Shown here in pieces: positions 34,650 to 46,660 of a stretch of DNA of 64,000 nucleotides. Every line of letters begins with the position of its first letter. The first letter of the stretch is position 1. The notes under the pieces were generated by a model. The model was not told the origin of the DNA. It was given only the letters and a program-made list of their open reading frames with translations, and searched no databases. Both the position numbers and the translations under genes were made by a program. The stretch lies in assembly GCA_021234155.1 (NCBI GenBank), contig JAJEKV010000817.1:21352-85351 (forward strand). The letters are read 5' to 3'. The stretch comes from Isoetes taiwanensis. Taxonomy: Eukaryota; Streptophyta; Lycopodiopsida; Isoetales; Isoetaceae.

Positions 34650-37600
34650 TTAACCCATTGACTGTATAATATAAGTAAGGTGTACCATATTTTTTTCTAC
34701 CATATCTCTAATGAAATGAACTTCCATCTCTATATGTTTACATCTTTCATGCAAGATGTGATTTTTAGACATAGCTATACAACTTGTGCTTTGCCACAAA
34801 ATATGACCAGAGGTTCTGTTTGTTCTACTCCAAGTTCGTAAAGTAATCTTCTTTTCCCAAACAACCTCTTTAGCCAATAAGGTTGCAAAGATTGTACTGC
34901 CTCAGACCGGAGAGGGCTATGCAACTCGCTTTGCATTTCCGTGCTATAGGTGCACCTCCCAATAGAGTAACATACCCCGATGTTGATTTTCTCTCGATCT
35001 AAGTCACCGCCCAATCGTAATCACAATATGCCTTTAATTTTAAGTCATCGAGTTGTACATAATACCAATATCTAGAGTTCCTTTTAAGGTATCTCAAGAT
35101 ACGCTTGGTACTGTCCAATGTTCCAAAACCGTGGTTATTGTTGTACCTACTCAAGATATTCACCCAAAGGCTATATCCGGTCTTGTGCAATTTGCTAAAT
35201 AGGCCAAACATCCAATTAATGACCTATAAAGTTTGTTCTCCATTTGTCTTTTTTCCTTTTCTGTTTTTGGACACATATGAGCTGAGATTCTGTGCCCTGG
35301 TACTAATGGAGTCTGTGCTGCATTACAATCACTCATATTGAACTTTTTCAACATATTCATAATATGAGTTTGCTGGCTCAATGTCAACACCTTATTTTTC
35401 CTATCCATGTAAACTTCAATGCCAAGAAACCTCTTAAGTTCACCCAAATTTGTCATTTGGAACCGTTTGTTTAGCATTTGCTTGCAATGAGACAGAATGT
35501 CATTGTCATTTGCAATCATGATATTATCATCAACGTATAGGGCTATAATGCACCAGAATTTTCCATTATTGTACCTGTATAAGTTTCCATCACATTTTAA
35601 TTTTTCAAAGCCTTGCTCTAAGAGGTAATTATCCATGCATTTATACCACTCACGTGGTGCTTGCCTTAGTCCATAAAGAGCCCTGTTTAGTTTCCAGATT
35701 TTCCCTTCTTTTTTCTCAAACCCTGGTGCAGGCTTTAGATAGATTTCTTCCTCAAGTTTAGCATTAAGAAATGCAGTGCTCACATCCATGTGATGAATTT
35801 CTAAGTCACATGAATTTGCAATGGCCAGCAACATTCTCAGACTATTAATTTTGACCAATGGTGAAAATGTTTCATCAAAGTCTAAGCCTTTCTTTTGAGT
35901 GAATCCCTGTGCTACAAGCCTTGCTTTGAATTTTTTTGTTTTCCCATCAATGCCTGGCTTTATTCTAAAAACCCATTTACTGCCAACAACATTTTTAGCT
36001 AGTGGCTTATCAACCACTCAGATAAGTGTTCTGTTTCTCTTGAAAGATTGCATCTCCTCCTCCATAGCTTTCCTCCAATTTTCTGCATCATTACTTTCAG
36101 TAGCCTCTTCAAAGTTATTAGGCAATTTTTCAGTCTCTAATACTAGAATATCAAATACAGAGTGAATTTCACCTTTACCATCATGATGTCTTTTACTTCT
36201 ACCTGTTTCTGTCCTACCATGCAGTTCCAATTTGAGTTTGCTCTCATCAGCTAAGATTTGAGCTTCAGTCCTTCTGATTTTTCTCTTTGGCTTGTCTTCA
36301 TGCACAGGTGGTACAGGTTCTGCCATCTCAGGTTCAGCTATTGGTACATCCTCTGCACGTTCAAATTCTGAGAGACTTCCCTCATCTGATATTTCAGTTT
36401 TGTTCTCATCTTCACTTTCACTATCATTGTCAAAAGCATCTTTTGTATCCTGCACTTCCAATTTATTTTGGGCAACATGCTCAACTTTTTCTTCTAGATC
36501 AATATTACCTTGATCATCATTCAAAATATCATCATTAACATTTGGAATTGCTCGATAGAACTTATTCTCATTAAATACTACATCTCTACTAATCAGAATT
36601 TTTCTATGAGCAGGATCATATAATCTATATGCTTTTGAATGCATATCATAGCCTACTAAGTATGCAATACATGCTCGATCATCAAGTTTTTTTCTGATTT
36701 CTTCAGGAACATGAACAAATGCCAAACAACCAAATGATCTTAAATTTTCATAACTAGGAATCTTTCCTGACCACAGCATGTTAGGTACTGTACCTTTTGT
36801 ACTTACAGAAGGTAATATGTTTTGAATGTCAATGCTGTTTTGAGTGCTTCACTCCATAGGAAATTTGGCAAACCTGAGTATTTGAGCATGGAACGAACAG
36901 CATTTAGCAAAGTCCTATTTTTCCTTTCAGCCACACCATTTTGTTGTGGAGAGAATCTGCATGTCAACTGTCTTTTAATACCACGGTTAGCACAATACCA
37001 TTTAAATTCTTTTGACAAGTATTCTCCTCCTCTGTCTGTTCTTATGCACTTAACTTTTCTTTCTGTTTCCAGTTCTACCTCAGCTATAAATAATTTCAAA
37101 GCTTCAAAAGCTTGATCTTTTGTTTTCAACAAATAACACTTTGTTCTCCTGCTAAAGTCATCTATGAAGTTCATAAAGTATATGTGTCCTTCAATGCCTG
37201 TAACATTAATAGGTCCACACAGATCTGTGTGAACTAAATCCAATATTCCCTTAGCTCTTTTTGCATTTCTTTTAAATGCAAGCCTAGACTGATTGTCAAG
37301 TTGACAACCTGCACATAGTCTTTTTTCTTCATCTATTTTTGCAGTTATGAACTTGTTTTTAATGAGCATATCAATATTTGATGAATTAGTGTGACATAAT
37401 CTATGATGCCAAGTTGTCTTTGAAGGATGTTGAACCAGATTTATAGACAACATATGATCTTTGTCAAATCCAAATAAATTGCCTACTCTCCTTCCAATGA
37501 ACTTCAAAATATTATTCAGAAATATTTTGCATTCAAGTTTTTCAAAAACAACTTTGTAGCCAAGATCTACAAGCTGACAAACTGAGATTAAATTTCTCAC

Positions 37601-37866
37601 AAGCTTAGGCACACATAAAACGTCTTTTAGCATCACACTCTTTCCATTCAAGTCAAACAATTCTAGTATTCCAGAATCTCTAATTTTTTGTACACCACCA
37701 CATGCTCTTGTTTACACTCTTTTAAAATCTTCAGGTCATGCACTACTGATTTCTCTGCTCCTGAATCTATCACGAGAAATTTGTTATCATACTTGTTAAA
37801 ATTCTGAGAAACATTAAGCATATGTTTTACCTCAATGTCAATGCCTTCTTCATTTGATTCCTCCAC
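34650..37866 (-). pseudogene. Copia 1 pol (protease, integrase, RT, RNase H)
   Basis: Protease: FLVIDSGAEKSVVHD (about 37780, DSG active site). Integrase zinc finger: WHHRLCHTNSSNIDML and CAGCQLD (37420-37300). Integrase core: VHTDLCGP, RTDRGGEYLS and SPQQNGVAERKNRT give the DDE triad. RT: FETFSPLVK-type block as DETFSPLVKINSLRMLLAIA, HMDVSTAFLNAKLEEEIYLK and ALYVDDN (YVDD box, about 35545). RNase H is interrupted near 35010-35170 but shows YCDYDWA and SCIAMSKNHILHERCKHIEM. Long frames are open (36803-37660, 36018-36779, 35160-36017), joined by one stop at 36018 and frameshifts near 36790 and 37660. It is thus less decayed than the LINE but still inactive. Confidence 0.93.
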
Positions 37867-38034
37867 TATATTTACACTAGCACTTCCTTTGAACGCCCCT
37901 CTTCCTCTTTTTTAGAGTCCATTTGTGCTCTCCTCGACCTCTTCCTCTTCCTCCAATACCCTTTGGGCTTGGACAATTTGTTGAAATATGGCCTTTACCA
38001 TCACGCTTAAAGCATCCGAATTGTTTACCTTCAC

Positions 38035-38820
38035 TTACATTTGACATTCATTTTTCAGATGCCCATATTGATTACAAGAATAAAGGTGGTCCAATTCTAT
38101 TGGTTCCTCCTCCTTTTTTCTCGCTTTTTGCAAACAAAACTTCGGAGTTTGATCATCATCTTGCGTGCCTTTTGACCGCTTCAAATTTGTTCTAATTATC
38201 CTCAAAGCATGCTCTTTTGATGTGGCAATATTCCTTACTAGTGTTGCAAGTCGAGTATTGTGAGAAACAGCTCTAGATAATGCCAAGATTTGATATTGCT
38301 CACTTAGAACATTCCCAGCCCTTCAAGATCTGCCACAATTGAATCAAACTTCCAAAAAACTGTTAGCTCATCATCTTTTTCAAACAATTTAAGTTTCCTT
38401 AGTTGTTTTTCCAACAAATCTATTTGTGATGAGCTTTTTACCTCATACCGACTTATAAGATACCGCCACATCTCATGTGGCTTCATTCCCCTTAACCTTC
38501 AAAGCTTCAAGCCTTCCTACCTTGCTTAGAATTATCTCACGAGCTTCCATAATTTTATTGTCATCTCTGTTGTCGGAACCCCCGAGTCAAGTCGCCCCCG
38601 AACTTTGTGAGTCTCCCCGCCTCCCCTGGATTGCTAGAGCTGGCCCTCGACTTGCACTTCCGTAACTTGCTGAAACAAAGGCCCCACCACCACCTACAAG
38701 GTGCCACAAGTGTTCAAACTCTAGCATGCACTTAATAGACTCCTTCCAGACTTGGAATCCAAAGGTCCCCTTAAATACTTCAATTTGATTCAACAAATTT
38801 GCTGCAAATCTAGTTGACAT
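38035..38820 (-). pseudogene. Copia 1 gag
   Basis: The start MSTRFAANLLNQIEVFKG (38820) lies 18 bp past the primer site, followed by FQVWKESIKCMLEFEHLWHL as in Copia gag. The middle part (38486-38304) reads MKPHEMWRYLISRYEVKSSS, the UBN2-type gag core. The C-terminal part has SCNQYGHLKNEC near 38040, and in a shifted frame CFKRDGKGHISTNC near 38010, both damaged CCHC knuckles. The capsid-like protein packages element RNA. Stops and shifts at about 38590 and 38300 break the frame. Confidence 0.85.
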
Positions 38821-40047
38821 TATGACTTAAGCCAACCTGGCTCTGATACCAATGATGGAATTATGAGTCAACTAGATGTTTAGAACTTAAAACAAACTTT
38901 ACTTAACTTTGCACATAAAGCACTTAAAGCACTTAGTTGAATTAAGCATGAACTTCCACAAGAAATTCAAGGATGCAAGAGAGCCACAATATGGTCCCTA
39001 ATCCCTTGCACTAAATGGTAATTCAACCTTCAGCTTTAAAATCATAGTCATTAATACTTCAATCTCCATCAGAGCTATGAATCAACAATGAACTCTAATG
39101 ACTTTAAAACTTCTTCAAAGGCATTCGATCTACACCGGGGATTCTTCAACATCAATGCATCCGATTATATATTATTGTGCCCGTCGGTTTAGCTCAGATA
39201 AAAGTTCTATCTTTGATCTCTGGTCTTGAGATATCCCACAGGCATTATGCATTAAATCCGGCACCTTCGAATTATCCCACATACGTTAACCGTGAAATTG
39301 GCCCAAAACCATTGAACCATTAAATCACTTGTAAAAATATCAAACTCCCTTGCAATATTATTTCGTGCTCCTAGTTTCTTCAAACCATCTTAACCACATT
39401 AGCTTAATATGTTCTTATACTGGCTTTGGCTGCAATCTCTGTGTTTAACTGCAAGTAGAAAGATTCACATGACCACTGATTTCTAACATGCCAAGACTGC
39501 ACTATGAAGATCACAGATAACTCTGCAAGTTGTTGTTAAAACAAAAGAGCCATGTAGGCCAAAGAATTTGAACAGAGCATAAAGACTTACAGCATAACAT
39601 GAGCACATGTGGACGTATGGGTTTAAAGCCGAAGGTCTAATAGTTCATGGTTTATTGGTGATGTATAACCATGGGTCAATGGTTATATTATTATGTGAAA
39701 ACCTTATGGTTAATGGTTGCAAAGAATCGTGAAATCTCGGTCGAATGAAGAGTTATACTTAGAATGGAGCGTACCGGCTAGGCCGGATCGGTGCCGATTC
39801 CAGAAGGATCAAAGCTTGAAAATAAAACCTAAGAAGGATGTACAGATTATGTATTGGATTCATCAAAGGAGGTGAATGCCCGAGGTCTCGGGGTTATTTT
39901 CAATGCAATACTAAGTGTTATTGGTTCAAACTGTTTTCAATGGTTATAATCTAAGGTTACAATGTTTATTGAAGACAATTGAATATTTGTATTGCATTTG
40001 TATTGCAAGTAGATAAATTTGAAAGCTAGACATTTTAGATCCTAACA

Positions 40048-40064
40048 TTGGTATCAGAGCCAGG
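40048..40064 (+). promoter_or_regulatory. Primer-binding site of Copia 2
   Basis: TTGGTATCAGAGCCAGG begins immediately after the LTR end (…CTAACA, 40047). It is complementary to the 3' end of plant initiator-Met tRNA and marks where minus-strand cDNA synthesis starts. Confidence 0.92.
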
Positions 40065-40073
40065 TTGTTCATA

Positions 40074-41156
40074 ATGTCTAGCAGATTTGGAGCTGCTCTC
40101 CTAAGTGGAATTAATATCTATGAGGGAGGTCCAGGTTTTTAAATTTGGAAGGAACAAATGAAAAATGTTCTTGAGAATGAAAACTTGTGGGAATTGTTGG
40201 AAGATGAAAGTTCTGGCAATACTAATGGTTCAAGCAGTGTGATTGCAGGAAGAAGGGAGAATAGCCCTTCTGGAGAAGCATCTGCAGCAGGGGAGCTAGA
40301 TGCTACTGCAACAAGTGGGGACAGTAGTGTGTCTAGCAAAATTAATAAGGCAAAATCAAAGGAAACTTATGCAATTTTGACTAGTAAAGGAGGGGCTTCA
40401 ATTCTCTTGAAAGTAAGAGGTAAAACCCCTAAAGAAATCTGGAAATATCTTCTTAAGCATTTTGAAGAGAAAAGCTCGTCTCAGATTGACATCTTGGATA
40501 AAGAATTGAGAAAACTCAGACTTAGAGAAGAGGATGATCTAATTAATTTCTTCTTAAAATTTGATAACAGTATGGCAGATCTTGAGGGAGCTGGAGTTAT
40601 AATGACAGATCAGCAAAAATTGCTACATGTAGCAAGGGCAGTGGGAGAAAATAAGCAGTTAGCGACACTTATAAGAAATGTAGCTAGAACAAGGAAAATG
40701 GCAGAAGAAATGATAAAAACAGAGTTTGAACAAAATAAAATGTTGATTGATGGTTATGATGAGAATGTTGAAGTTTTATATGCAGGTCGATCCAAGTACA
40801 AAGGCAGCAGCTCAAAAGCAAAGGGGAATATAGGTTCATGTTATCATTGTAAGGCTCATGGCCATTTTAAGGCAGACTGCCCCAAACTTAAGGACGTTGA
40901 ATGCTTCAACTGTGGTGGCAAAGGACACTTTGCAAATAGATGCTCTAGTAGCAGGGGAAGAAAGGGGAAATCTAGCAGAGGAAGAGGAAAGCAAGGGCAA
41001 GGGAGAGGTGCAGGCAGGCCAGAAGCAGCAATTAACTTGACTCAAGAGACTGAAGAAGGAAATAGTGAAGATGATGAAGATGCTGAGGTATGTAATGATA
41101 TTTTGAATATTTCTAGTAAAGAATCTAATGATGCAAATAACCTGCATCCTAGATAG
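40074..41156 (+). pseudogene. Copia 2 gag
   Basis: The natural start is MSSRFGAALLSGINIYEG at 40074, matching the Copia 1 gag start. A TAA at 40140-40142 interrupts the frame where Copia 1 has FQVWKE (here F-stop-IWKE). Downstream, from 40143, the frame stays open to 41156. It has a UBN2-type core (PKEIWKYLLKHFEEKSSSQI), two intact CCHC zinc knuckles (CYHCKAHGHFKADC and CFNCGGKGHFANRC, 40839-40943), a basic RG-rich stretch and an acidic tail. Gag forms the virus-like particle and binds RNA. Apart from the single stop it is the best preserved gag in the window. Confidence 0.9.
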
Positions 41157-44100
41157 TGGAGCAGAAAAAACAGTAACTGGCTCAGCCAAGTTACTTAAAG
41201 ATGGAAAAACTGAAAAAGGAGGTTACATCAAATTAGGGAATGGAGATTTGCAAAGGGTCCAATATTCTGGAACACTCGAGTTGTTTGATTTACAAGGCAA
41301 GGCAGTAGTTTTGAAAGATGTTTTGTGTGTACCTTCTCTAGTGAGAAATTTAATATCTGTTAGTCAACTTGTAGACATGGGTTATATCAATTTTGACAGA
41401 TTGAAATGTACTATTTCATCAAATTCTTGGGAAAAAGAGTTGGCAATCTCTTTGGCTTTGAAAATAATCATTTGCCAAGTATAAATGCAATCATAGTTTC
41501 AGATATCAATGTGTGGCATCAAAGATTATGCCATGCCAGCAACAAAAACATTCAAGCCATGGTAAAACAGGGATTAATTGAAGACTGCAAATTGGATAGT
41601 GAACACAAATTATGTTATGGTTGTATGATTGGAAAGCTTGCCAGACTGCCATTCAGAAAATCAAACAAGAGGGCAAAAGAAATATTGGAAGTTGTGCATA
41701 CTGATCTGTGTGGGCCTCTTAATGTAAGAGGAATCACAGGAAAAAAGTATTTTATTACCTTTATAGACGATTTTAGTCGAAAGGCAAAGGTAAAATGCTT
41801 GAGAACCAAGGATGAGGCTTTTGAAGCTCTCAAAGAATATATAGCAGAGGTTGAACTTGAATCTGGAAATAAAGTAAAATGCATAATGCTCGCATTGTAG
41901 AGGTGAAGAATATCTATCTCGAAGATTCAAAGCATTTTGTAGAACAAAAGGAATAAAAAGACAATTAACTTGTTCACATTCCCCTCAAAAGAATGGTGTA
42001 GCAGAGAGGAAAAACAGAACAATATTAAATGTTGTGAGAGCAATGCTCAAGCACACAGGGTTACCAAATTACCTATGGGAAGAAGCAGTTAGAACTGCAG
42101 TAGAAGTACAAAATATGATTCCATCAGCAAGTATAAATGGATCTTTACCAGAAATGGGCAAGAAACCTAATTTTGAAAAGCTTAAAAGCTATGGGTGTTT
42201 AAGTTTTGTGCACGTTCCTAAGGAACAAAGGCAAAAACTTGATGATACATATCTCGTGGGATATGATGAGCAGTCTAAGGCTTATAGATTATTTGACCCT
42301 GCAAAAAGGAAAGTAGTGATCAGTAGAGATGTCATTTTTGATGAAAGGCAACATTATAAAGACACGAAATTACCTGCTGTACAAACAGAGAAAAAGGAAC
42401 CAGCTCAAAATTTGGAGCAACTAGAAAAGTTATCAAATATTTATGATGATGATTCTGAGACTGATTCAAAGTTATTGCAGGAAAATAAGACTGTTAATTT
42501 ACAGGAAAATCAAGTGCAAGAAGATGAGGAGATCACTGAAAAGGAGGAGCAAACAATCAAAGGCAAAGCTCAGACCACAAGGAGAACAAATGCTCAAATT
42601 TTGCAAGATGAAGCCAATGAGGTTAGTCATGAATTATTTGGTAGGGATTCAGCAGGTAGAAGTAGGAGGTTAAAGCACAATACAAACGAAATAAATCTTG
42701 TAGAAATATTGGCAATGATTGATTTTGAGGTACCCAAGACTTTTGAAGAAGCATTAAATAGCATAGATGCAAAAGAATGGTTGAATGCAATGGAAGAGGA
42801 GCTGAATGCATTTAAGAGAACAGAAACATTTGAACTAGCTGATCTTCCTAAAGGGAGAAATGCAGCCATTATTGCAAATGGATCTTTAAAGTAAAGTAAG
42901 GAAATGAAGGAAATCTAATCAAGCATAAGGCCAGACTTGTGGCACAAGGGTTTTCACAAAAACCAGGGATTGATTATGAAGATACATTTTCCCCTATTGT
43001 AAAATTGACAAGTATTAGAATGCTGCTAGCAATGGCAAATGCTAAAAATTTGGAGGCACATCATATGGATGTAACCACAACGTTTTTTAATGCAAAATTG
43101 GAGGAGGATATTTATATGAAACAGCCCCCTGGTTTTGAACAAGGGAAAAACAAGGTTTGGAAATTAAAAAGAGCAGTGTACGGGTTGAAACAATCCCCAA
43201 GACAGTGGTATTTGTGTATGGATTCATACTTAAGAGAACATGGTTTTATTAAACTCAAGGATGATGGGAATGTCTATTTATTTAGAGAAGAATCAGAATT
43301 CTGCTACATAGCATTGTATGTTGATGACAATGTTATGATAAGCAGCAATTTGAGCATACTGCAGAAATGCAAAGATATATTAAAGAACAAGTTCAAAATG
43401 ACTGATCTAGGAGAACTTAAAAGGTTCCCAGGCATTGAAGTACATAGAGATAGAAAAAACAGAAATATGGCACTGTCTCAAGGTCAAAATATTATGGGAA
43501 TACTGAAAAGGTTCAACGTGGAAGATTGTAAAGCAGTGAGGACTCCTATGGTACCAGGAAACAAACTGTCAAAGGAATATTGTCCTCAAAATGACAAAGA
43601 AAGAATAGAAGTTCAAGAATTGCCTTACAGGGAATTGGTTGATTGTTTGCTTTATCTGGCAAATTGTACCAGACCTGACATATCTTATGCTGTTAATATG
43701 CTGAGCAGGTACAATAACAATTTTTGGAATGATGCACTGGCAGGCAGGTACTTGAAGGGAACTATCAATCATGGCATAATGTATGATTCTCAAAACCTTA
43801 ATCTAGAATCATATTCTGACTCTGACTGGGGAGGTGACCTTGATGAAAGGAAATCTACATCAGGGTTTATTTTAATGTTGGGAGGTGGACCTACTTCTTG
43901 AAAATGCAAAAAGCAAAATGCTATAGCTCTTTCATCTGCTGAAGCAGAATATTCAGCAACCACTCTTGCAGCAAAGGAGATAGTCTGGAGCAGAAGAATA
44001 TTGAATGAATTGGGAATGTGTCAAAAGGATCCATTAAGATTGTATTCAGATAGCCAAAGCTGCATTGCCATGACAAAAAACCCAATATTCCATGAGAGGA

Positions 44101-44215
44101 CCAAGCATATCAAACTGGAGGCACACTTTATCAGAGAGTTGGTAAACAAAATATCATACATGTTCAGTATGTTCATACAGATCAGCAACTGGCAGACATT
44201 CTTACAAAACCATTA
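41128..44215 (+). pseudogene. Copia 2 pol (protease, integrase, RT, RNase H)
   Basis: Protease: CILDSGAEKTVTGS (41144, DSG). Integrase: WHQRLCHASNKNIQAM with CYGCMIGK (HHCC finger, 41515-41630), VHTDLCGP and FIDDFSRK. The second catalytic Asp region (expected RTDRGGEY) is corrupted near 41885, where the frame breaks. SPQKNGVAERKNRT supplies the Glu (about 41985). RT: DYEDTFSPIVKLTSIRMLLA, HMDVTTTFFNAKLEEDIYMK and ALYVDDN (about 43318). RNase H: SDSDWGGDLDERKSTSGFIL, ALSSAEAEYSATTLAAKEIV and HERTKHIKLEAHFIRELV. Breaks occur near 41440, 41890, 42890 and 43900. It begins in a different frame from gag. Confidence 0.93.
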
Positions 44216-44276
44216 GCAGATACAAAGTTCAGTCTTTTGAGAAGGTTACTACAGAGATTATAATATGAAGGGAGAA

Positions 44277-44979
44277 TGTGAGAGTTGTAGTTCATATTAT
44301 AATAATGGTTGAATGGTTCATAGGGGAACATTGAGAATGTTATCAGAATTGTTGTTCTAAGACCTATCATGGTTGGCTACAATGACAGTCAAAGCTGAAA
44401 GAAATTTGTAGACTACCAAGACTGCACTATGAAGATCACAGATAACTCTGCAAGTTGTTGTTAAAACAGAAGAGCCATGTAGGCCAAAGAATTTGAACAG
44501 AGCATAAAGACTTACAGCATAACATGAACACATGGACGTATGGGTTTAAAGCCTATAGTTCATGGTTTATTGGTCAATGTATAACCATGGATCAATGGTT
44601 ATATTATTATGTGAAAACCTTATGGTTAATGGTTGCAAAGAATTGTGAAATCTCGGTCGAATGACCAACTGCCAAGCTCCAGAGTTATATTTAGAATGGA
44701 GCGTACCGGCTGGGCCGGATCGGTGCCGATTCCGGAAGGATCGGTGCTTGAAAATAAAACCTAAGAAGGATGTACAGATTATATATTGGATTCATCAAAG
44801 GAGGTGAATGCCCGAGGTCTCGGGGTTATTTTCAATGCAATACTAAGTGTTATTGGTTCAAACTATTTTCAATGGTTATAATCTAAGGTTACAATGTTTA
44901 TTGAAGACAATTGAATATTTGTATTGCATTTGTATTGCAAGTAGATAAATTTGAAAGCTAGACATTTTAGATCCTAACA
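44277..44979 (+). repeat. 3' LTR of Copia 2
   Basis: It starts TGTGAGAGTTGTAG after the purine tract and ends GATCCTAACA. It provides the intact reference for the LTR that Copia 1 interrupts, including the empty target AGACTACCAAGACTGC. Confidence 0.9.
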
Positions 44980-45015
44980 AAGAGAATACAAGGAGAAATA
45001 ATCGAAAAAGAAGAA

Positions 45016-45273
45016 GTGGACAAACGGAATGGAAGAATAAGTATGGAAGAAGGATGCAAGAATGCAAGAAAGGAGGAGGAGGAGGAGAAGAAAAATGCAA
45101 GAATGGAAGAAGAGGAAGAGGAAGAAGATTTAGTGCTTGAAGAAGAAGAAGATGCAGAGAAAGAAACTGACAACGAAAAATTCCTGACATGGCTTGCAGA
45201 GGACGCCTCAGATTTGCATGTTCTGTTTGATTCCCTTTTCGTACCCCTTTTTTTTCAATGTTGCAGATTATAA
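45016..45273 (+). other. Glu-rich open frame of uncertain status
   Basis: An 85-codon frame composed mostly of Glu, Lys and Arg (KEEEEEKKNARMEEEEEEED) comes from GA-rich sequence next to the Copia 2 LTR. Low-complexity sequence keeps such frames open by chance. A short non-repetitive tail (FLTWLAEDASDLHVLFDSLF) is the only hint of a real exon. Confidence 0.2.
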
Positions 45274-46020
45274 AGAAGAGAAGTTATGTAGTTTTCGGGC
45301 CCCTCCCTTTTTTTATGTTAAAAAGTTTTCTTGGACATGCCTCCGAGCTTTTTTGTAAAAGCGTACCTATGAAAAGCCTTTGGGCAACTAATTTCAAGCC
45401 TGCGTATTCTTTTGTAAATGAAAGGCCTTCGGGCATGATAAAGATAAAGCCCTCTGGGTAGAGAATTACCTGAAATTTTTATCTCAAAAGTTTAGACTTC
45501 AAACTTTCTTGTCTTCAGACTTTTTTCTTTGTTTCAAATTAAAAATGTGTAACTGTAAGGGCCTTCATGCAATTCACAAGGTTTATGATTCACTTCGTCC
45601 TGCCATTTTACAATTCACAAGATTTAGGGTTCACATGATTTAGGAAACGGGAGCAGGATAGGCCACGTGTGCACTCACGAGTCGCTGAATTTGAACTCTT
45701 CATAATTTTTGCATCCACCACATTACACCACACCCTTCATATGCCAACACATCCCACCTATTATATGCCACATCACACCCATTATATATCAACACATCAT
45801 ACATCATACCACACCATATGATAACATATATCACACATCATATGACAACACATCATACCACATGTCAACCCACAATGATTAAGAGGACAAAATTAATAAC
45901 TGACGCATAATCACCGCTATTAATTCAAATTCCTAACTAACTGCCACATATTCAAGTTAGATTCAAGAGGGGGAGGGGACGGGGAGGGGGGAGAAGGGGG
46001 AGGATGGGCACGAGGGACAA
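45274..46020. repeat. Low-complexity zone: degenerate ACACATCAT repeats and a G-rich tract
   Basis: At 45715-45865 short units such as CACATCATA, ATGCCACATCAC and ATATGACAACACATCAT recur irregularly. At 45970-46010 a G-rich tract with several runs of four to six G (GGGGGAGGGGACGGGGAGGG) could form a quadruplex on the plus strand. No gene is seen in this interval. Confidence 0.6.
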
Positions 46021-46660
46021 TGCAAGAACTTTAATCAAAATCAACTTGGAAATCAATTTTTTGTGAAATTCACTGATGCAGATGAAGAGAACTTTGTCAT
46101 AGAACCACCTGTGGCCGCTAATCGAAATGCTTTTGCTACAAAGGGGAAGAATAAAAGATCAGGTCTACAGGAAAGAATGCACAAACAACGACAGAGAAGA
46201 AGAAGAAAGGAAGAGGGGGGAGAATTAGCAAAATTAGCAGTAGACACTTCTACTCAAACTAGAACACAGGAACAAAATAAAGGATTGCCTTGAATTTGCT
46301 TTCTTTCTTTCATAGACAGACAAGGGCATTGGATCCTGCGAGCAAAAAAAAATGTTCTGCTAGATTTCCTAAGAAGTAAGACAATGGAAGATGTGATTGG
46401 TGAAGAGATGAAGATCTAGAAGCTAAAAATGTAATCCGTCAAAACATCAGGAATACTATGCAATATATCAAGCTATCCAATTCAAATGATAGTTTAGCAG
46501 CCAAAAGATCCTGTCTTGCCATGTCTGTTACTTGCGACAAAACTACACAGGTTAGCGACAGAAGAAGGGACAAAGTTCTAATTGTTCATCCCAGAAATTT
46601 TCCATTCGCAAAGAAGAAAAGAGAAAAGAGGCAGTGCTCAATTTGAGGGTGGAAAAATCA
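46021..46660 (+). other. Possible exon fragments, not recognised
   Basis: A frame at 46063-46293 has FTDADEENFVIEPPVAANRN followed by a strongly basic stretch (QERMHKQRQRRRRKEEGG) that could be a nuclear localisation signal. A second frame at 46458-46646 reads SNSNDSLAAKRSCLAMSVTC. They may be exons of one gene, but I cannot name a family. Confidence 0.3.

Larger units (their letters stand above)
33922..39488 (-). mobile_element. Copia 1: minus-strand LTR retrotransposon nested in the Copia 2 LTR
   Basis: A 5567-bp element with LTRs at 33922-34554 (3' LTR on the minus strand) and 38853-39488 (5' LTR), both TGATGGAATT...TTCTAACA. A TGCCA target duplication flanks it (33917-33921 and 39489-39493). 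The intact counterpart in the other LTR of Copia 2 (AGACTACCAAGACTGC near 44415) shows the empty site. The primer site is at 38838-38852 (TTGGTATCAGAGCCA on the minus strand), and the purine tract GAAGGGGAA is beside the 3' LTR. Gag, protease, integrase, RT and RNase H are all present in order. Confidence 0.95.
33854..44979 (+). mobile_element. Copia 2: plus-strand LTR retrotransposon (hosts the nested Copia 1)
   Basis: The internal region (40048-44276) lies between a 5' LTR split by Copia 1 (33854-33921 plus 39494-40047) and a 3' LTR (44277-44979, about 703 bp). Both LTRs end GATCCTAACA. The primer site TTGGTATCAGAGCC (40048-40061) directly follows the 5' LTR and fits initiator-Met tRNA, the usual plant Copia primer. 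A purine tract, AAGGGAGAA (44268-44276), precedes the 3' LTR. The order gag-protease-integrase-RT-RNase H is that of Copia. LTR copies differ by scattered substitutions and small indels. The first ~75 bp of the 5' LTR is lost, so the outer target duplication cannot be checked. Confidence 0.92.

Noticed and set aside
45016-45273. Glu-rich frame as a real gene
   Set aside because: It is kept open by GA-rich low-complexity sequence, and I see no conserved block, so it is listed only as uncertain.
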